A stretch of DNA of 50,356 bases from Clostridia bacterium (GTDB taxonomy: Bacteria > Bacillota > Clostridia > Oscillospirales > CAG-272): the NCBI GenBank assembly GCA_017453305.1, contig JAFTKJ010000005.1, positions 1-50,356 of the forward strand, in the 5' to 3' direction. The notes beneath the pieces were generated by a model. It made no database searches, had not been told where the DNA came from, and saw only the letters and a list, made by a program, of their open reading frames with translations. The position numbers and the translations under genes were made by a program. Shown piece by piece: positions 41,793 through 50,066 of this stretch. Position 1 is the stretch's first letter. Every line of letters starts with the position of its first letter.

Positions 41793-43166
41793 ATGGGAAA
41801 ATATTTCGGAACGGATGGATTTCGCGGTGAGGCGGGCGTAACGCTCACCTCCGAGCATGCCTATAAAATCGGACGTTTTTTGGGATGGTATTATGCGCAG
41901 GGCGGCACGCACAAGGTACGCGCCGTGATTGGAAAGGACACGCGAAGATCAAGCTATATGTTTGAATACGCCATTGTTGCGGGGTTGACATCCTCGGGCG
42001 CGGATGCATATATGCTTCACGTTACCACAACGCCGAGCGTTTCATATGCTGTGGTGGGGGATGATTTTGATTGCGGTGTTATGATTTCGGCAAGTCACAA
42101 TCCTTATACCGACAACGGAATCAAGCTGGTCAATCGCAAGGGTGAGAAAATGGACGATGCTACGATCAATAAGATCGAAATGTATCTGGACGGGAAGTTG
42201 GAGGCTCTTGGCATTCTGGGCGGCGATATTCCGTTTGCCACGGGGGCATCCCTTGGCGAGATCGTAGATTACGCCGCCGGCAGAAATCGTTATATCGGGT
42301 ATCTCATTTCTCTGAGCAAATATTCCTTTAAAAACTATCGTATCGGTTTGGATTGTGCAAACGGAAGTGCGTGGATGATTGCCAAGAACGTATTTGATGC
42401 TTTAGGGGCAAAGACCTTTCCCATCAATGCCGAGCCCAATGGCTTGAATATCAATCGCAATGCCGGCTCCACCCACATTGAAGCACTTTGCAAGCACGTG
42501 AAAGAAAGCGGTTTGGACATTGGCTTTGCCTTTGACGGGGATGCCGACCGTTGCATTGCCGTGGACGAAAACGGACAGGTGGTCAACGGTGATCACATCT
42601 TATATATTTTGGCACAACAGCTCAAAAAGCAGGGAAATCTTGTCAATAACACCGTCGTTACTACGATCATGTCCAACATGGGGCTGTATCGCGCCCTGAA
42701 GGCGGCGGATATCCGATATGAGCAAACCACGGTTGGCGACCGTTATATTTATGAAAATATGCAACACACTTGCAACTGTATCGGTGGCGAGCAATCAGGG
42801 CATATTATACTCAGTAAGTTTGCAACCACAGGAGATGGCATTTTGACGGCGATCAAGCTTATGGAGGCTGTCATCGGAGAAAAAATGCCGCTTTCCAAGC
42901 TGGCAGAGCCCGTGCAGATGCTTCCTCAATTGACCAAAAACGTGCGCGTTGCCGACAAGGCGGCGGTCAGAGAGCATCCCGCAATACAGAGTGCTTTGGC
43001 AAACGTCAGCGAGCAGCTTGGGGAGCGCGGCAGAATTCTGTTGCGTGAGAGCGGTACAGAGCCCGTGATCCGCGTCATGGTGGAAGCACCGACCGAAGAG
43101 GAATGCGAGGATCTTGCGAATGAGGTCGTTTCGCAGATATACGCGCTTGGTCTTGCAAGCTTTTGA
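41793..43166 (+). CDS. glmM: Phosphoglucosamine mutase-type phosphohexomutase
   Basis: GlmM converts glucosamine-6-phosphate to glucosamine-1-phosphate for UDP-GlcNAc synthesis. The 457-residue protein begins YFGTDGFRGEAG, has the phosphoserine loop MISASHNPYTDNGIKL with Ser101, the metal loop FAFDGDADRC, the sugar-binding loop GGEQSGHI, and the phosphate-binding C-terminal RESGTEPVIRVMVE. All four active-site loops are intact. ISASHNP with GTDGFRG and GEQSGH favours GlmM over phosphomannomutase. It overlaps or abuts the next gene, an acetyltransferase, and glmS follows, which strongly supports the assignment. Confidence 0.94.
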   Translation: MGKYFGTDGFRGEAGVTLTSEHAYKIGRFLGWYYAQGGTHKVRAVIGKDTRRSSYMFEYAIVAGLTSSGADAYMLHVTTTPSVSYAVVGDDFDCGVMISASHNPYTDNGIKLVNRKGEKMDDATINKIEMYLDGKLEALGILGGDIPFATGASLGEIVDYAAGRNRYIGYLISLSKYSFKNYRIGLDCANGSAWMIAKNVFDALGAKTFPINAEPNGLNINRNAGSTHIEALCKHVKESGLDIGFAFDGDADRCIAVDENGQVVNGDHILYILAQQLKKQGNLVNNTVVTTIMSNMGLYRALKAADIRYEQTTVGDRYIYENMQHTCNCIGGEQSGHIILSKFATTGDGILTAIKLMEAVIGEKMPLSKLAEPVQMLPQLTKNVRVADKAAVREHPAIQSALANVSEQLGERGRILLRESGTEPVIRVMVEAPTEEECEDLANEVVSQIYALGLASF

Positions 43167-43180
43167 GGAGGAGAATGAAA

Positions 43181-43861
43181 ATGTACGAGGAACTCATGGT
43201 AACGTCTCTATATCAAACAAAGGATTCGTCACGCGCGTATGATTGGCTTTGCGGCTTTGTTTATCCATGGCAGGCTCTGTCCGGGATTGGGGAAATGATA
43301 TGCGAGATGGGAAATAACCTCTTGCTTGAAGAGTTTGATCATCCACGCGAGAACGTGTGGATCGCTAAAAGTGCCAAGGTTGCGCCCACGGCATGGATCG
43401 ACGGTCCTTGCATTATAGATCAGAACGCCGAAATTCGCCATTGCGCTTTCATTCGCGGCAGTGCCCTGATTGGAAAGGGAGCAGTGGTTGGAAATTCGGC
43501 TGAATTGAAAAATTGTATTTTATTTGATGGAGTGCAGGTGCCGCATTACAACTACGTGGGCGATTCGATCCTTGGTTACCGAGCACACATGGGGGCGGGG
43601 GCAATCACCTCAAACGTCAAAAGCGACAAAAGCCACGTAAGCATTTCCGTTCACGGTGAAAAAATGGACACTGAGCGCAAAAAGGTCGGGGCGTTCTTGG
43701 GAGATTTTGTAGAGATTGGATGCAATTCCGTACTCAATCCGGGAACGGTGGTAGGGGTGAACTCCAACGTCTATCCGTGCTCTTGCGTGCGCGGATACGT
43801 TCCCGAAAATAGCATTTATAAATCGCAAGACCGCGTCATTACCAAACGGCAGGAGGAATAA
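43181..43861 (+). CDS. Left-handed beta-helix acetyltransferase, GlmU C-terminal-domain-like
   Basis: Start chosen at MYEELMVTSLYQ (43181), nine bases after AGGAGG; the ATG at 43175 is too close. The 226-residue protein has about 75 unassigned N-terminal residues and then hexapeptide repeats of a left-handed beta-helix (KVAPTAWIDGPCIIDQNAEI, ALIGKGAVVGNSAELKNCIL, quoted in part). The motif HMGAGAITSNVKSDKSHV resembles the acetyl-CoA site of GlmU (GAGTITCNYDG). It lacks the pyrophosphorylase domain, so it may acetylate glucosamine-1-phosphate while a separate enzyme adds UMP. Its place between glmM and glmS fits. An uncharacterised nucleotidyltransferase-associated acetyltransferase is the alternative. 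Confidence 0.8.
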   Translation: MYEELMVTSLYQTKDSSRAYDWLCGFVYPWQALSGIGEMICEMGNNLLLEEFDHPRENVWIAKSAKVAPTAWIDGPCIIDQNAEIRHCAFIRGSALIGKGAVVGNSAELKNCILFDGVQVPHYNYVGDSILGYRAHMGAGAITSNVKSDKSHVSISVHGEKMDTERKKVGAFLGDFVEIGCNSVLNPGTVVGVNSNVYPCSCVRGYVPENSIYKSQDRVITKRQEE

Positions 43862-43897
43862 GTGATCGACATTTGCATCTCTTTATACGCAAAACGC

Positions 43898-43947
43898 AAA
43901 GAAAGGAGCAGGAGTTGCTTTCTTCTTTGAGTCTTGACAGCAACTCC
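43898..43947 (+). promoter_or_regulatory. Competing hairpins in the glmS leader
   Basis: Stem 1: AAAGAAAG (43898-43905) can pair with CTTTCTT starting at 43918. Stem 2: GGAGTTGCT (43911-43919) pairs perfectly with AGCAACTCC (43939-43947), ending next to the AGG ribosome site of glmS. The two stems use overlapping bases, so only one can form at a time. No glmS ribozyme core is present. A regulatory switch is an inference. Confidence 0.5.
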
Positions 43948-43957
43948 AGGTAAGAAT

Positions 43958-45793
43958 ATGTGTGGTATTATTGGATATACGGGTGAGAGCGAGGCACTCT
44001 CCAAAATGACGAAAGGGCTTTCGGTGCTCGAATATCGCGGCTACGATTCCGTAGGGGTCGCCCTGCAGGAGGACGGCGAGATCAAAACCGTCAAATGCCG
44101 CGGTCGCATCGGGGATTTGGAGGAAAAGCTCAAGCAGAGCCCCTCGCACGCGCGCTGTGCCATTGGACATACTCGATGGGCAACGCACGGAGGTCCTTCC
44201 GATCGCAATGCCCATCCACATCGGGTTGGAAGTACGGTATTGGTGCACAACGGGATCATTGAAAATCACAAGCAGCTCAAGGAGCGACTGATCGATCTTG
44301 GAGTGGAATTTTCCTCTGAAACAGATACCGAGGTCGCGGCAGCGTTGTTGGATCTTCATTATCAAACTTGTAACGATCCCGTCAAAGCCATTCGCCGTGC
44401 CATGGAGGAGCTGACGGGCTCCTATGCCTTTGGCATCTTATTTGACGGTGCCAAAGGGGAGGTCTATGCCGTGCGCAGCGGAAGTCCTTTGATCCTTGCA
44501 AAAGGAAAGGATGGTTATTATCTTGCCTCGGACATGACCGCGCTTTTGCCGTTTACCAATCTTTATTATCCCTTAAAAGAGGGAGAGATCGCACGATTGA
44601 CACCCACCGAGGCAAAGCTTTTTGATGATGAAAGCAAAGAACACGCTCCCACGTGGGAACAGACCGACATGACTGCAGAGGCGGCGCAAAAGGACGGCTT
44701 TGCACATTTTATGTTAAAGGAGATTTTTGAGGAAGCAAAGGCAGTTGAAAACGCGTTGGCATCCCGTGTGGACGAAAACGGCTTGCCCGATTTTGCGCAG
44801 GATGGCATTGATGCGGCGTTTTGGAAAAGGATCAGAAATATTCAGATCGTCGCTTGCGGCTCTGCCATGCACGCAGGACTGATCGGTGCGCGTCTGATCG
44901 AGGATTACGCGGCGATCCCGACAAGCGTCTATATCGCCTCCGAGTATCGTTATCATCCGCCTGTAACGGGGGAGGGGACGCTGGTGATCGTGGTATCTCA
45001 ATCCGGCGAAACTGCAGATTCCCTTGCAGCATTGCGTTATGCAAAATCGGTGGGGATTCCCACGCTTGGCATCGTCAACGCGGTTGGAACTACCATCGCC
45101 CGTGAGGCTGATTATTGCATCTATACCTATGCAGGTCCCGAAATTGCGGTTGCGACCACAAAGGGATACTGCACGCAAGTGGCTGTGCTGTATCTGCTCG
45201 CACTCCATTTTGCAAAGATCAGACAAACCATGAGCCCCACCCGGATCAAGGGCTTGCTGGACGGCTTGCGTGTGGAGACGCCGTACGCAATTGCCGAAAT
45301 GCTGACTCAGGAGCGTATGCAAGCTTACCGTCGGATCGCGCAAGTATTTCAGGATCGGGATCACGCATTCTATATCGGGCGCGGCAGAGATTATCTGCTC
45401 TCCATGGAGGGGGCGCTCAAGCTCAAGGAGATCTCTTACGTTCACACCGAGGCGTATGCGTCGGGAGAATTGAAGCACGGAACGATCTCTTTGATTGAGG
45501 ACGGCACTCCCGTGATCGCGCTTTGCACCGAGCCTTCCCTGGCGGAAAAAGCGGAGAACAACGTGCACGAGGTCGAAAGCCGAGGTGCGCACGTGATACG
45601 CATTTACCGTGCCGATTGCCTGAAAAAGCACGAAGCTGACACCGACACGATCGTTTTGAACGCCAAAAGCGATATTGCGTGCTTCTTTTCGGCAATGATC
45701 GCCGTACAGATGATTGCCTACGAGGCTGCCGTAAGGCGCGGCTGTGATATTGACCGTCCGCGTAATCTTGCCAAATCGGTAACAGTGGAATAA
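43958..45793 (+). CDS. glmS: Glutamine-fructose-6-phosphate aminotransferase (isomerizing)
   Basis: GlmS makes glucosamine-6-phosphate from fructose-6-phosphate and glutamine, the first step to UDP-GlcNAc. The start must be MCGIIGYTG at 43958, since Cys2 is the processed catalytic nucleophile; an in-frame codon at 43934 is rejected. The 611-residue protein has an N-terminal glutaminase domain (GHTRWATHGGPSDRNAHPH, VHNGIIENH, SETDTEV), and two SIS domains (VACGSAMHAGLIG, VSQSGETADSLAAL; later GRGRDYLLSMEGALKLKEISY, quoted as SMEGALKLKEISY). It ends KSVTVE as expected. It follows the acetyltransferase by 96 bases with no clear promoter, so it is probably in the glmM operon. Confidence 0.96.
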   Translation: MCGIIGYTGESEALSKMTKGLSVLEYRGYDSVGVALQEDGEIKTVKCRGRIGDLEEKLKQSPSHARCAIGHTRWATHGGPSDRNAHPHRVGSTVLVHNGIIENHKQLKERLIDLGVEFSSETDTEVAAALLDLHYQTCNDPVKAIRRAMEELTGSYAFGILFDGAKGEVYAVRSGSPLILAKGKDGYYLASDMTALLPFTNLYYPLKEGEIARLTPTEAKLFDDESKEHAPTWEQTDMTAEAAQKDGFAHFMLKEIFEEAKAVENALASRVDENGLPDFAQDGIDAAFWKRIRNIQIVACGSAMHAGLIGARLIEDYAAIPTSVYIASEYRYHPPVTGEGTLVIVVSQSGETADSLAALRYAKSVGIPTLGIVNAVGTTIAREADYCIYTYAGPEIAVATTKGYCTQVAVLYLLALHFAKIRQTMSPTRIKGLLDGLRVETPYAIAEMLTQERMQAYRRIAQVFQDRDHAFYIGRGRDYLLSMEGALKLKEISYVHTEAYASGELKHGTISLIEDGTPVIALCTEPSLAEKAENNVHEVESRGAHVIRIYRADCLKKHEADTDTIVLNAKSDIACFFSAMIAVQMIAYEAAVRRGCDIDRPRNLAKSVTVE

Positions 45794-45796
45794 TTC

Positions 45797-45852
45797 AAAA
45801 GCCGACGTCGACGTTGTGCCACTAAGGTTACAACACCGACGTCAGCTTTTTT
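45797..45852 (+). terminator. Terminator of the glmM-acetyltransferase-glmS operon
   Basis: AAAAGC-CGACGTCG-ACGTTGT (45797-45817) pairs, with a bulge and a mismatch, with 45830-45850, followed by TTTTTT. Confidence 0.85.
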
Positions 45853-45876
45853 GTAATGTAAAAATGGCAAAAACAC

Positions 45877-45905
45877 TTGTCAAGCGTGTCATTTTGGTGT
45901 ATAAT
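45877..45905 (+). promoter_or_regulatory. Sigma-A promoter of the DUF3737-MATE operon
   Basis: TTGTCA (45877-45882), 17 bp, TATAAT (45900-45905), 32 bases before the ATG. Confidence 0.82.
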
Positions 45906-45937
45906 AAGGGAAGTATTGGCAAAAACGGAGGAAAGAA

Positions 45938-46783
45938 ATGAAACGGATAGAAAACCGCGTGTTTGACGAGGAACGCGCACTGTACGAATCAAGCGGAGTG
46001 CAGGTGATCAATTGCCGCTTTGAGGGACCTGCCGACGGCGAGAGCGCAATGAAAGAGAGCTGCGACCTGGAGGTAAAGGATTGCTTTTTTGATCTGCGCT
46101 ATCCCTTTTGGCACGATCTGCGTCTTTGCATCGAGAATGCGCAAATGACCGAAAAATGTCGCGCCGCGCTGTGGTATTCGGAGCAGGTCTCTGTTTTGAA
46201 CAGTCGCTTGCACGGAGTAAAGGCTTTGCGCGAGTGCGCAGACGTTACCATTGAGGGGTGCGACGTTCACTCGGTGGAGTTTGGCTGGTTTTGCAGGGAC
46301 GTCAAGATCAAAGACAGCACCTGCGAGGGAGAGTATTTTCTACTGCGCTCCCGTGATCTGGAGCTTCAAAACGTCAATTTTAAAGGAAAATACTCCTTTC
46401 AGTACATCGAAAACGCCACCTTTGAAAATTGCAATTTTGATACCAAGGACGCCTTTTGGCACGCCAAAAACGTAGTTGTAAAAAATTGTACCGTCAAAGG
46501 GGAGTATCTGGCTTGGTATTCGGAAAACGTGACCTTTGACCACTGCGTGATCATCGGGACACAGCCGCTGTGCTACTGCAAGGGGCTTGTACTGATCGAT
46601 TGCGAAATGCACGAGGCGGATCTTGCCTTTGAAAGAAGCGACGTCCGCGCAGAGATCACAACGCCCGTTGTCAGCATCAAAAATCCCGTGAGCGGATCGA
46701 TCTGTGCGCCCAAGGTTGGGGAATTGATCGACGTCGCGGCGGATTGCGCATGTCAATTGCGCGTAGGTGAAGTGCAAAAATGA
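45938..46783 (+). CDS. DUF3737 family right-handed beta-helix protein
   Basis: The 281-residue cytoplasmic protein matches DUF3737 as I know it: RIENRVFDEERALYESSGVQ at the start (quoted in part), CRFEGPADGESAMKES, CFFDLRYPFWHDLRL and WYSEQVSVLNSRLHGVKALRE. The body repeats a short pattern of about 20-22 residues (NATFENCNFDTKDAFWHAKN, NVVVKNCTVKGEYLAWYSEN, quoted in part), forming a pectate-lyase-like helix with stacked Asn and Cys. No catalytic residues can be named. Function is unknown. Its stop overlaps the MATE exporter start by four bases, so the two proteins are made together. Confidence 0.85.
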   Translation: MKRIENRVFDEERALYESSGVQVINCRFEGPADGESAMKESCDLEVKDCFFDLRYPFWHDLRLCIENAQMTEKCRAALWYSEQVSVLNSRLHGVKALRECADVTIEGCDVHSVEFGWFCRDVKIKDSTCEGEYFLLRSRDLELQNVNFKGKYSFQYIENATFENCNFDTKDAFWHAKNVVVKNCTVKGEYLAWYSENVTFDHCVIIGTQPLCYCKGLVLIDCEMHEADLAFERSDVRAEITTPVVSIKNPVSGSICAPKVGELIDVAADCACQLRVGEVQK

Positions 46784-48180
46784 TACGCAGCAAAAGCAGA
46801 TCCCCCATGCCGTGGGGGCTGATTCCTACCGTGTTTGCCTTGGCGGGACCTACCATGCTGGAGCAACTGATGCAAACCGCTGTGCAGTACATCGATACCG
46901 CTATGGTCGGCTCTCTCGGCACAGCCGCAACAGCGGCAGTGGGGGCGACCACCACGGTCAGTTGGCTGATCGGCAGTACGGTTTCCTCCATTGGTGTCGG
47001 ATTTTTGGCATTGATCTCCCAAGCCTGCGGAGCAGGGGAGTATCAAAAGGCAAAGCGTGCCTCCTCGCAGGCGGTTTTGGCGGTACTGTTCGTTGGTATC
47101 CTCGTTACAGCGCTGACCTTGGGACTGAGCCCTTTTATCCCCGCGTGGATGCAGGTCGATCCCTCCATTCGGTCGCTCTCCTCGCAGTATTTCTTTATTT
47201 TATACACACCCATGCTGGCGCGAACGGCGACGATTTTGTTTGGAACGGTTCTGCGCGCCGCGGGAGATACCAAAACCCCGATGCGCGTTGGAATTCTGGT
47301 CAACCTTTGCAACGTGGTGCTGAATTTCTTTTTTATTTATCCCACACGAACGGTTTCGGTGCTTTCGCGTGAGATCTTGATCCCCGGTGCGGGAATGGGC
47401 GTTATCGGTGCGGCGATTGCAAGCGCCATCGCTTTTTTTGTGGGCGGAGTTGCCATTACGGTAGCTCTTTGGCGGCATCCCGCCGTTTCTCCGCGTGGGG
47501 AGTCCATGCGCCCCGATGGGGAGATCTTAAAGCCTTGTTTGCGCGTGGCGTTCCCCAATGCCTTGCAACGCTTTGGCACCTCCTTGGGTTACGTTGCATT
47601 TGCCGCCATGGTCAATTCGCTGGGCGAGATCTCAACCGCGGCGCATACCATAGCAAACACGGTGGAATCCGCATTTTACATTCCGGGATACGGAATGCAA
47701 ACTGCCGCCGCTACCTTGGCAGGCAACGCCTGCGGAGAGCGCAACGTGCAAAAGCTGCGCGACCTCTCTCGCTTGATGCTGTTTTTGGAAGTGGTCCTGA
47801 TGCTGTTCTCGGGCGGCTTGCTCTTTTTGCTTGCGCCGCACATGATGCGCATCTTTTCGGCAGATGCCGAGGTCATTTTGTTGGGGAGCATCGTTTTGCG
47901 CATGGTTGCCGTATCCGAGCCGTTTTACGGCGTATCCATTATTACCGAGGGGATGATGATGGGAATGGGCAAAACGGTCATGCCGTTTGTATGTAACGTA
48001 ACGGGCATGTGGGTGATCCGCATTGTGGGAACCTTTATCTGCACACAGCTGCTCCATTTTGGATTGATCTCCGCTTGGGCATGCATGATCGCGCACAATT
48101 TGATGATGTTTGTGATGTTTACCGTCTATTACCGAACGGGAAGGCTGTTTGTCATCCCTGAAAAAACAAAAAGCGAATGA
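46780..48180 (+). CDS. MATE family efflux transporter
   Basis: The 466-residue membrane protein has 12 predicted segments in two similar halves, as in NorM-type multidrug exporters, which use sodium or proton gradients. Recognisable parts are AGPTMLEQLMQTAVQYIDTAMVGSLGT near residue 20 (quoted as YIDTAMVGSLGT), GDTKTPMRVGILVNLCNVVLNF and the matching second-half QTAAATLAGNACGERN. It may export drugs or a metabolite. Translation is coupled to DUF3737 upstream through an ATGA overlap. No terminator hairpin is obvious in the 176 bases after the stop, which contain only the next promoter. Confidence 0.92.
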   Translation: MIRSKSRSPMPWGLIPTVFALAGPTMLEQLMQTAVQYIDTAMVGSLGTAATAAVGATTTVSWLIGSTVSSIGVGFLALISQACGAGEYQKAKRASSQAVLAVLFVGILVTALTLGLSPFIPAWMQVDPSIRSLSSQYFFILYTPMLARTATILFGTVLRAAGDTKTPMRVGILVNLCNVVLNFFFIYPTRTVSVLSREILIPGAGMGVIGAAIASAIAFFVGGVAITVALWRHPAVSPRGESMRPDGEILKPCLRVAFPNALQRFGTSLGYVAFAAMVNSLGEISTAAHTIANTVESAFYIPGYGMQTAAATLAGNACGERNVQKLRDLSRLMLFLEVVLMLFSGGLLFLLAPHMMRIFSADAEVILLGSIVLRMVAVSEPFYGVSIITEGMMMGMGKTVMPFVCNVTGMWVIRIVGTFICTQLLHFGLISAWACMIAHNLMMFVMFTVYYRTGRLFVIPEKTKSE

Positions 48181-48283
48181 GTTTCGGCTTTGTATTCTTA
48201 GGGAAGAAAACACAAACACTACCAAGGAATTTGCCTCTTTTTAGTTTCAACCTGTGTTAGAAAAATTCTCTCCAAATGAGTTA

Positions 48284-48311
48284 TTGTTTTCAAGCATAAA
48301 TGTGCTATAAT
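48284..48311 (+). promoter_or_regulatory. Sigma-A promoter of the XRE regulator gene
   Basis: TTGTTT (48284-48289), 16 bp, TATAAT (48306-48311), 45 bases before the ATG. Confidence 0.7.
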
Positions 48312-48356
48312 GGTAATAGGATAAGCGCTGATCCAAATCAATTTGGAGGAACAACA

Positions 48357-49163
48357 ATGATTAAACTTGGGGAAAAAATAAAATCTTTAAGAAAACAGAA
48401 AAACATATCCCAAGAGGTTTTTGCCAACTATCTTGGTGTGTCCTTTCAAGCCGTTTCAAAATGGGAAAACGGTAACACCATGCCGGATGTGACCATGATT
48501 CCTGCTATCGCATCCTTCTTTGGTGTTTCTACAGATGAGCTCTTTGATTTTAATCTTTATGAGATTGAGAAAAATGTTGAAGCAATCGTAGATGAACACA
48601 GTAAATATTGGGATGAGGATAAAGTAAAAGCGGAACAGATCATTCGCGATGGATTAAAGCGATATCCCGGGAATGATGTGTTATTGAACTGCTTGATTGG
48701 CGTTATCTCGGAGTTGGGAAAAAATGATGAGGTTATTACAATCGGGAAGGCACTTGTAGAAAGCACGAAATATGATGATGTACGCCTTGACGCATACCGT
48801 ATAATGGCAGAGGCATATAAAGCAAAAGGCGAATATGAATTGGCTAAAGAAGCAATTGAACATATTCCCGAAATATATTTTTCTAATTTGTATGTAAAAG
48901 CATATCTATTAGAAGGTGAAGAAAAATATGAGGCAGCCGTTAAAGAATCATCTTTATGTTTGGAACACTTGGTTTGGATGCTTGAGATTTTAGGAGAAAT
49001 ATACCTTGAAAAAGGCGAAACCGAAAAAGCCAAGAAAGAATACACACAAGCAATTAACGTACTGAAAGCCTTTGAAAATGATTTCGAAACAAAATATACA
49101 CACAGTAAGCAAGATCCCGAAAAGATTAAAGAGCTTGAAAACAAACTCTCTTTGATTCAATAA
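48357..49163 (+). CDS. XRE-family regulator with TPR-like C-terminus
   Basis: Start chosen at MIKLGEKIKSLRKQ (48357), preceded by TTTGGAGG. The 268-residue protein has a Cro/CI-type helix-turn-helix (about 4-60: NISQEVFANYLGVSFQAVSKWENGNTMPD, quoted as SFQAVSKWENGNTMPD). A helical region with tetratricopeptide-like repeats (about 95-250) follows, for example GEYELAKEAIEHIPEIYF and GETEKAKKEYTQAINVLKAF. Such proteins may sense a peptide or partner protein. The gene is clearly richer in A and T than the glm/MATE genes before it, which could mean a different origin. A terminator follows. Confidence 0.88.
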   Translation: MIKLGEKIKSLRKQKNISQEVFANYLGVSFQAVSKWENGNTMPDVTMIPAIASFFGVSTDELFDFNLYEIEKNVEAIVDEHSKYWDEDKVKAEQIIRDGLKRYPGNDVLLNCLIGVISELGKNDEVITIGKALVESTKYDDVRLDAYRIMAEAYKAKGEYELAKEAIEHIPEIYFSNLYVKAYLLEGEEKYEAAVKESSLCLEHLVWMLEILGEIYLEKGETEKAKKEYTQAINVLKAFENDFETKYTHSKQDPEKIKELENKLSLIQ

Positions 49164-49182
49164 AAGATTTTAGCAACATCTC

Positions 49183-49207
49183 GCCCCGCCTCGCGCGGGG
49201 CATTTTT
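49183..49207 (+). terminator. Terminator of the XRE regulator gene
   Basis: GCCCCGC (49183-49189) pairs with GCGGGGC (49195-49201), followed by ATTTTT. Confidence 0.88.
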
Positions 49208-49276
49208 ATATTTCCCAAGTTCTTCAAGTAATAGGAAAATACTACGATTGGTAGAATTGAGTCTATGTTGCGGTTA

Positions 49277-49305
49277 TTGATTTATAATTCAAAACGCTGT
49301 ATAAT
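49277..49305 (+). promoter_or_regulatory. Intact sigma-A promoter before the XRE remnant
   Basis: TTGATT (49277-49282), 17 bp, TATAAT (49300-49305), followed by AATTTGGAGG, very like the leader of the XRE gene at 48357. Confidence 0.75.
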
Positions 49306-49348
49306 ATACTCAGACGCGTCGGAATAACTTAATTTGGAGGTTAATACT

Positions 49349-49456
49349 ATGGAACTTATGATTGGTGAAAAGCTGAAAAAACTGCGCCGAAGCAGCCATC
49401 TTCGAATACGCCTTCAAACTCGGTATGCAGATCGCTATCGAAACCATAACTGAATA
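49349..49456 (+). pseudogene. Remnant of an XRE-like regulator with large internal deletion
   Basis: The ATG at 49349 has a good ribosome site (TTTGGAGG). The first 13 or so residues, MELMIGEKLKKLRR, match the start of an XRE regulator, close to MIKLGEKIKSLRKQ of the gene upstream. After that the frame becomes unlike a helix-turn-helix and ends after 35 residues. In the next forward frame (49389-49448) the same DNA reads EAAIFEYAFKLGMQIAIEP, which looks like a real C-terminal helix. The simplest reading is a gene that lost its middle, joining start and end out of frame. A small functional peptide cannot be excluded. Confidence 0.6.
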
Positions 49457-49462
49457 ATCAAC

Positions 49463-49498
49463 GAGTGCAGATTGAAACAATCGGTCTGCACTTACTTT
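49463..49498 (+). terminator. Terminator after the XRE remnant
   Basis: AGTGCAGA (49463-49470) pairs with TCTGCACT (49484-49491), with an inner ATTG/CAAT pairing, followed by TACTTTTT. Confidence 0.75.
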
Positions 49499-49553
49499 TT
49501 GCTTTAGCAATAAAACTTTCAACTGACCTTCATAAAAATTCACAATTTCATCA

Positions 49554-49604
49554 TTGACAATTACATTTACGAATAGTATAATATGGAATAGTTCAAAAAC
49601 GAAC
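49554..49604 (+). promoter_or_regulatory. Promoter and candidate operator of the marR-like gene
   Basis: TTGACA (49554-49559), 17 bp, TATAAT (49577-49582). Downstream, GTTC (49591-49594) and GAAC (49601-49604) form a small inverted repeat before the ribosome site, a possible autoregulatory MarR site. Confidence 0.75.
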
Positions 49605-49618
49605 AAAAGGAGTTTTTT

Positions 49619-50059
49619 ATGATAACGATTCAGGAAATGAATGGACACGCAAGAAAGATAGGCTTGGCATACGAAAAGGCATTATTGCCACTGGCTAAAG
49701 AAACCGATATGCCCCATACTGCGATCAGCATCCTTCTTTTTATTGCCAATAATCCCGAGTTTGCTACGGCAAGCTATATTTGCGATATGAGAGGACTGAA
49801 GCGCCCCGTGGTATCCGCTCACGTTGAAAGTTTGGTGCAGGGGGGATACATTGAAAGACGAGCCGTTCCCGGAGACAGAAGAAAGGATGCCCTTGTTTGT
49901 ACGGAAAAGGCGCAGAAGATCGTTGAAGCAGGACGGGAGCGTCAGATTCAGTTTGCGAGTGCCGTGCTTGAGGGAATCAGCGAGGAGGATCGCGCCGTAA
50001 TGGAGCGTTGCTTCAAATTGATGGATGCAAATATTGATAAGATTATAAAGGAGAAATAA
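49619..50059 (+). CDS. MarR-family transcriptional regulator
   Basis: The 146-residue protein has the MarR winged helix (about 35-105): HTAISILLFIANNPEFATAS, ICDMRGLKRPVVSAHVESLVQGGYIERRAV and PGDRRKDALVCTEKAQKIVEAG (each quoted in part), with the RRKDAL wing typical of the family. Helices at both ends form the dimer interface. The gene precedes an ABC exporter by seven bases, so it probably represses an efflux operon that includes itself and is relieved by a small-molecule ligand. The ATG follows AAAGGAG. Confidence 0.93.
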   Translation: MITIQEMNGHARKIGLAYEKALLPLAKETDMPHTAISILLFIANNPEFATASYICDMRGLKRPVVSAHVESLVQGGYIERRAVPGDRRKDALVCTEKAQKIVEAGRERQIQFASAVLEGISEEDRAVMERCFKLMDANIDKIIKEK

Positions 50060-50066
50060 TTTCAAG

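Noticed and set aside
43862-43957. glmS ribozyme upstream of glmS
   Set aside because: The gap is only 96 bases and the conserved ribozyme core is not seen; only simple stems are present.
44714-45631. 305-codon minus-strand frame within glmS
   Set aside because: glmS is certain on the plus strand; the frame has no motif and arises from codon bias.
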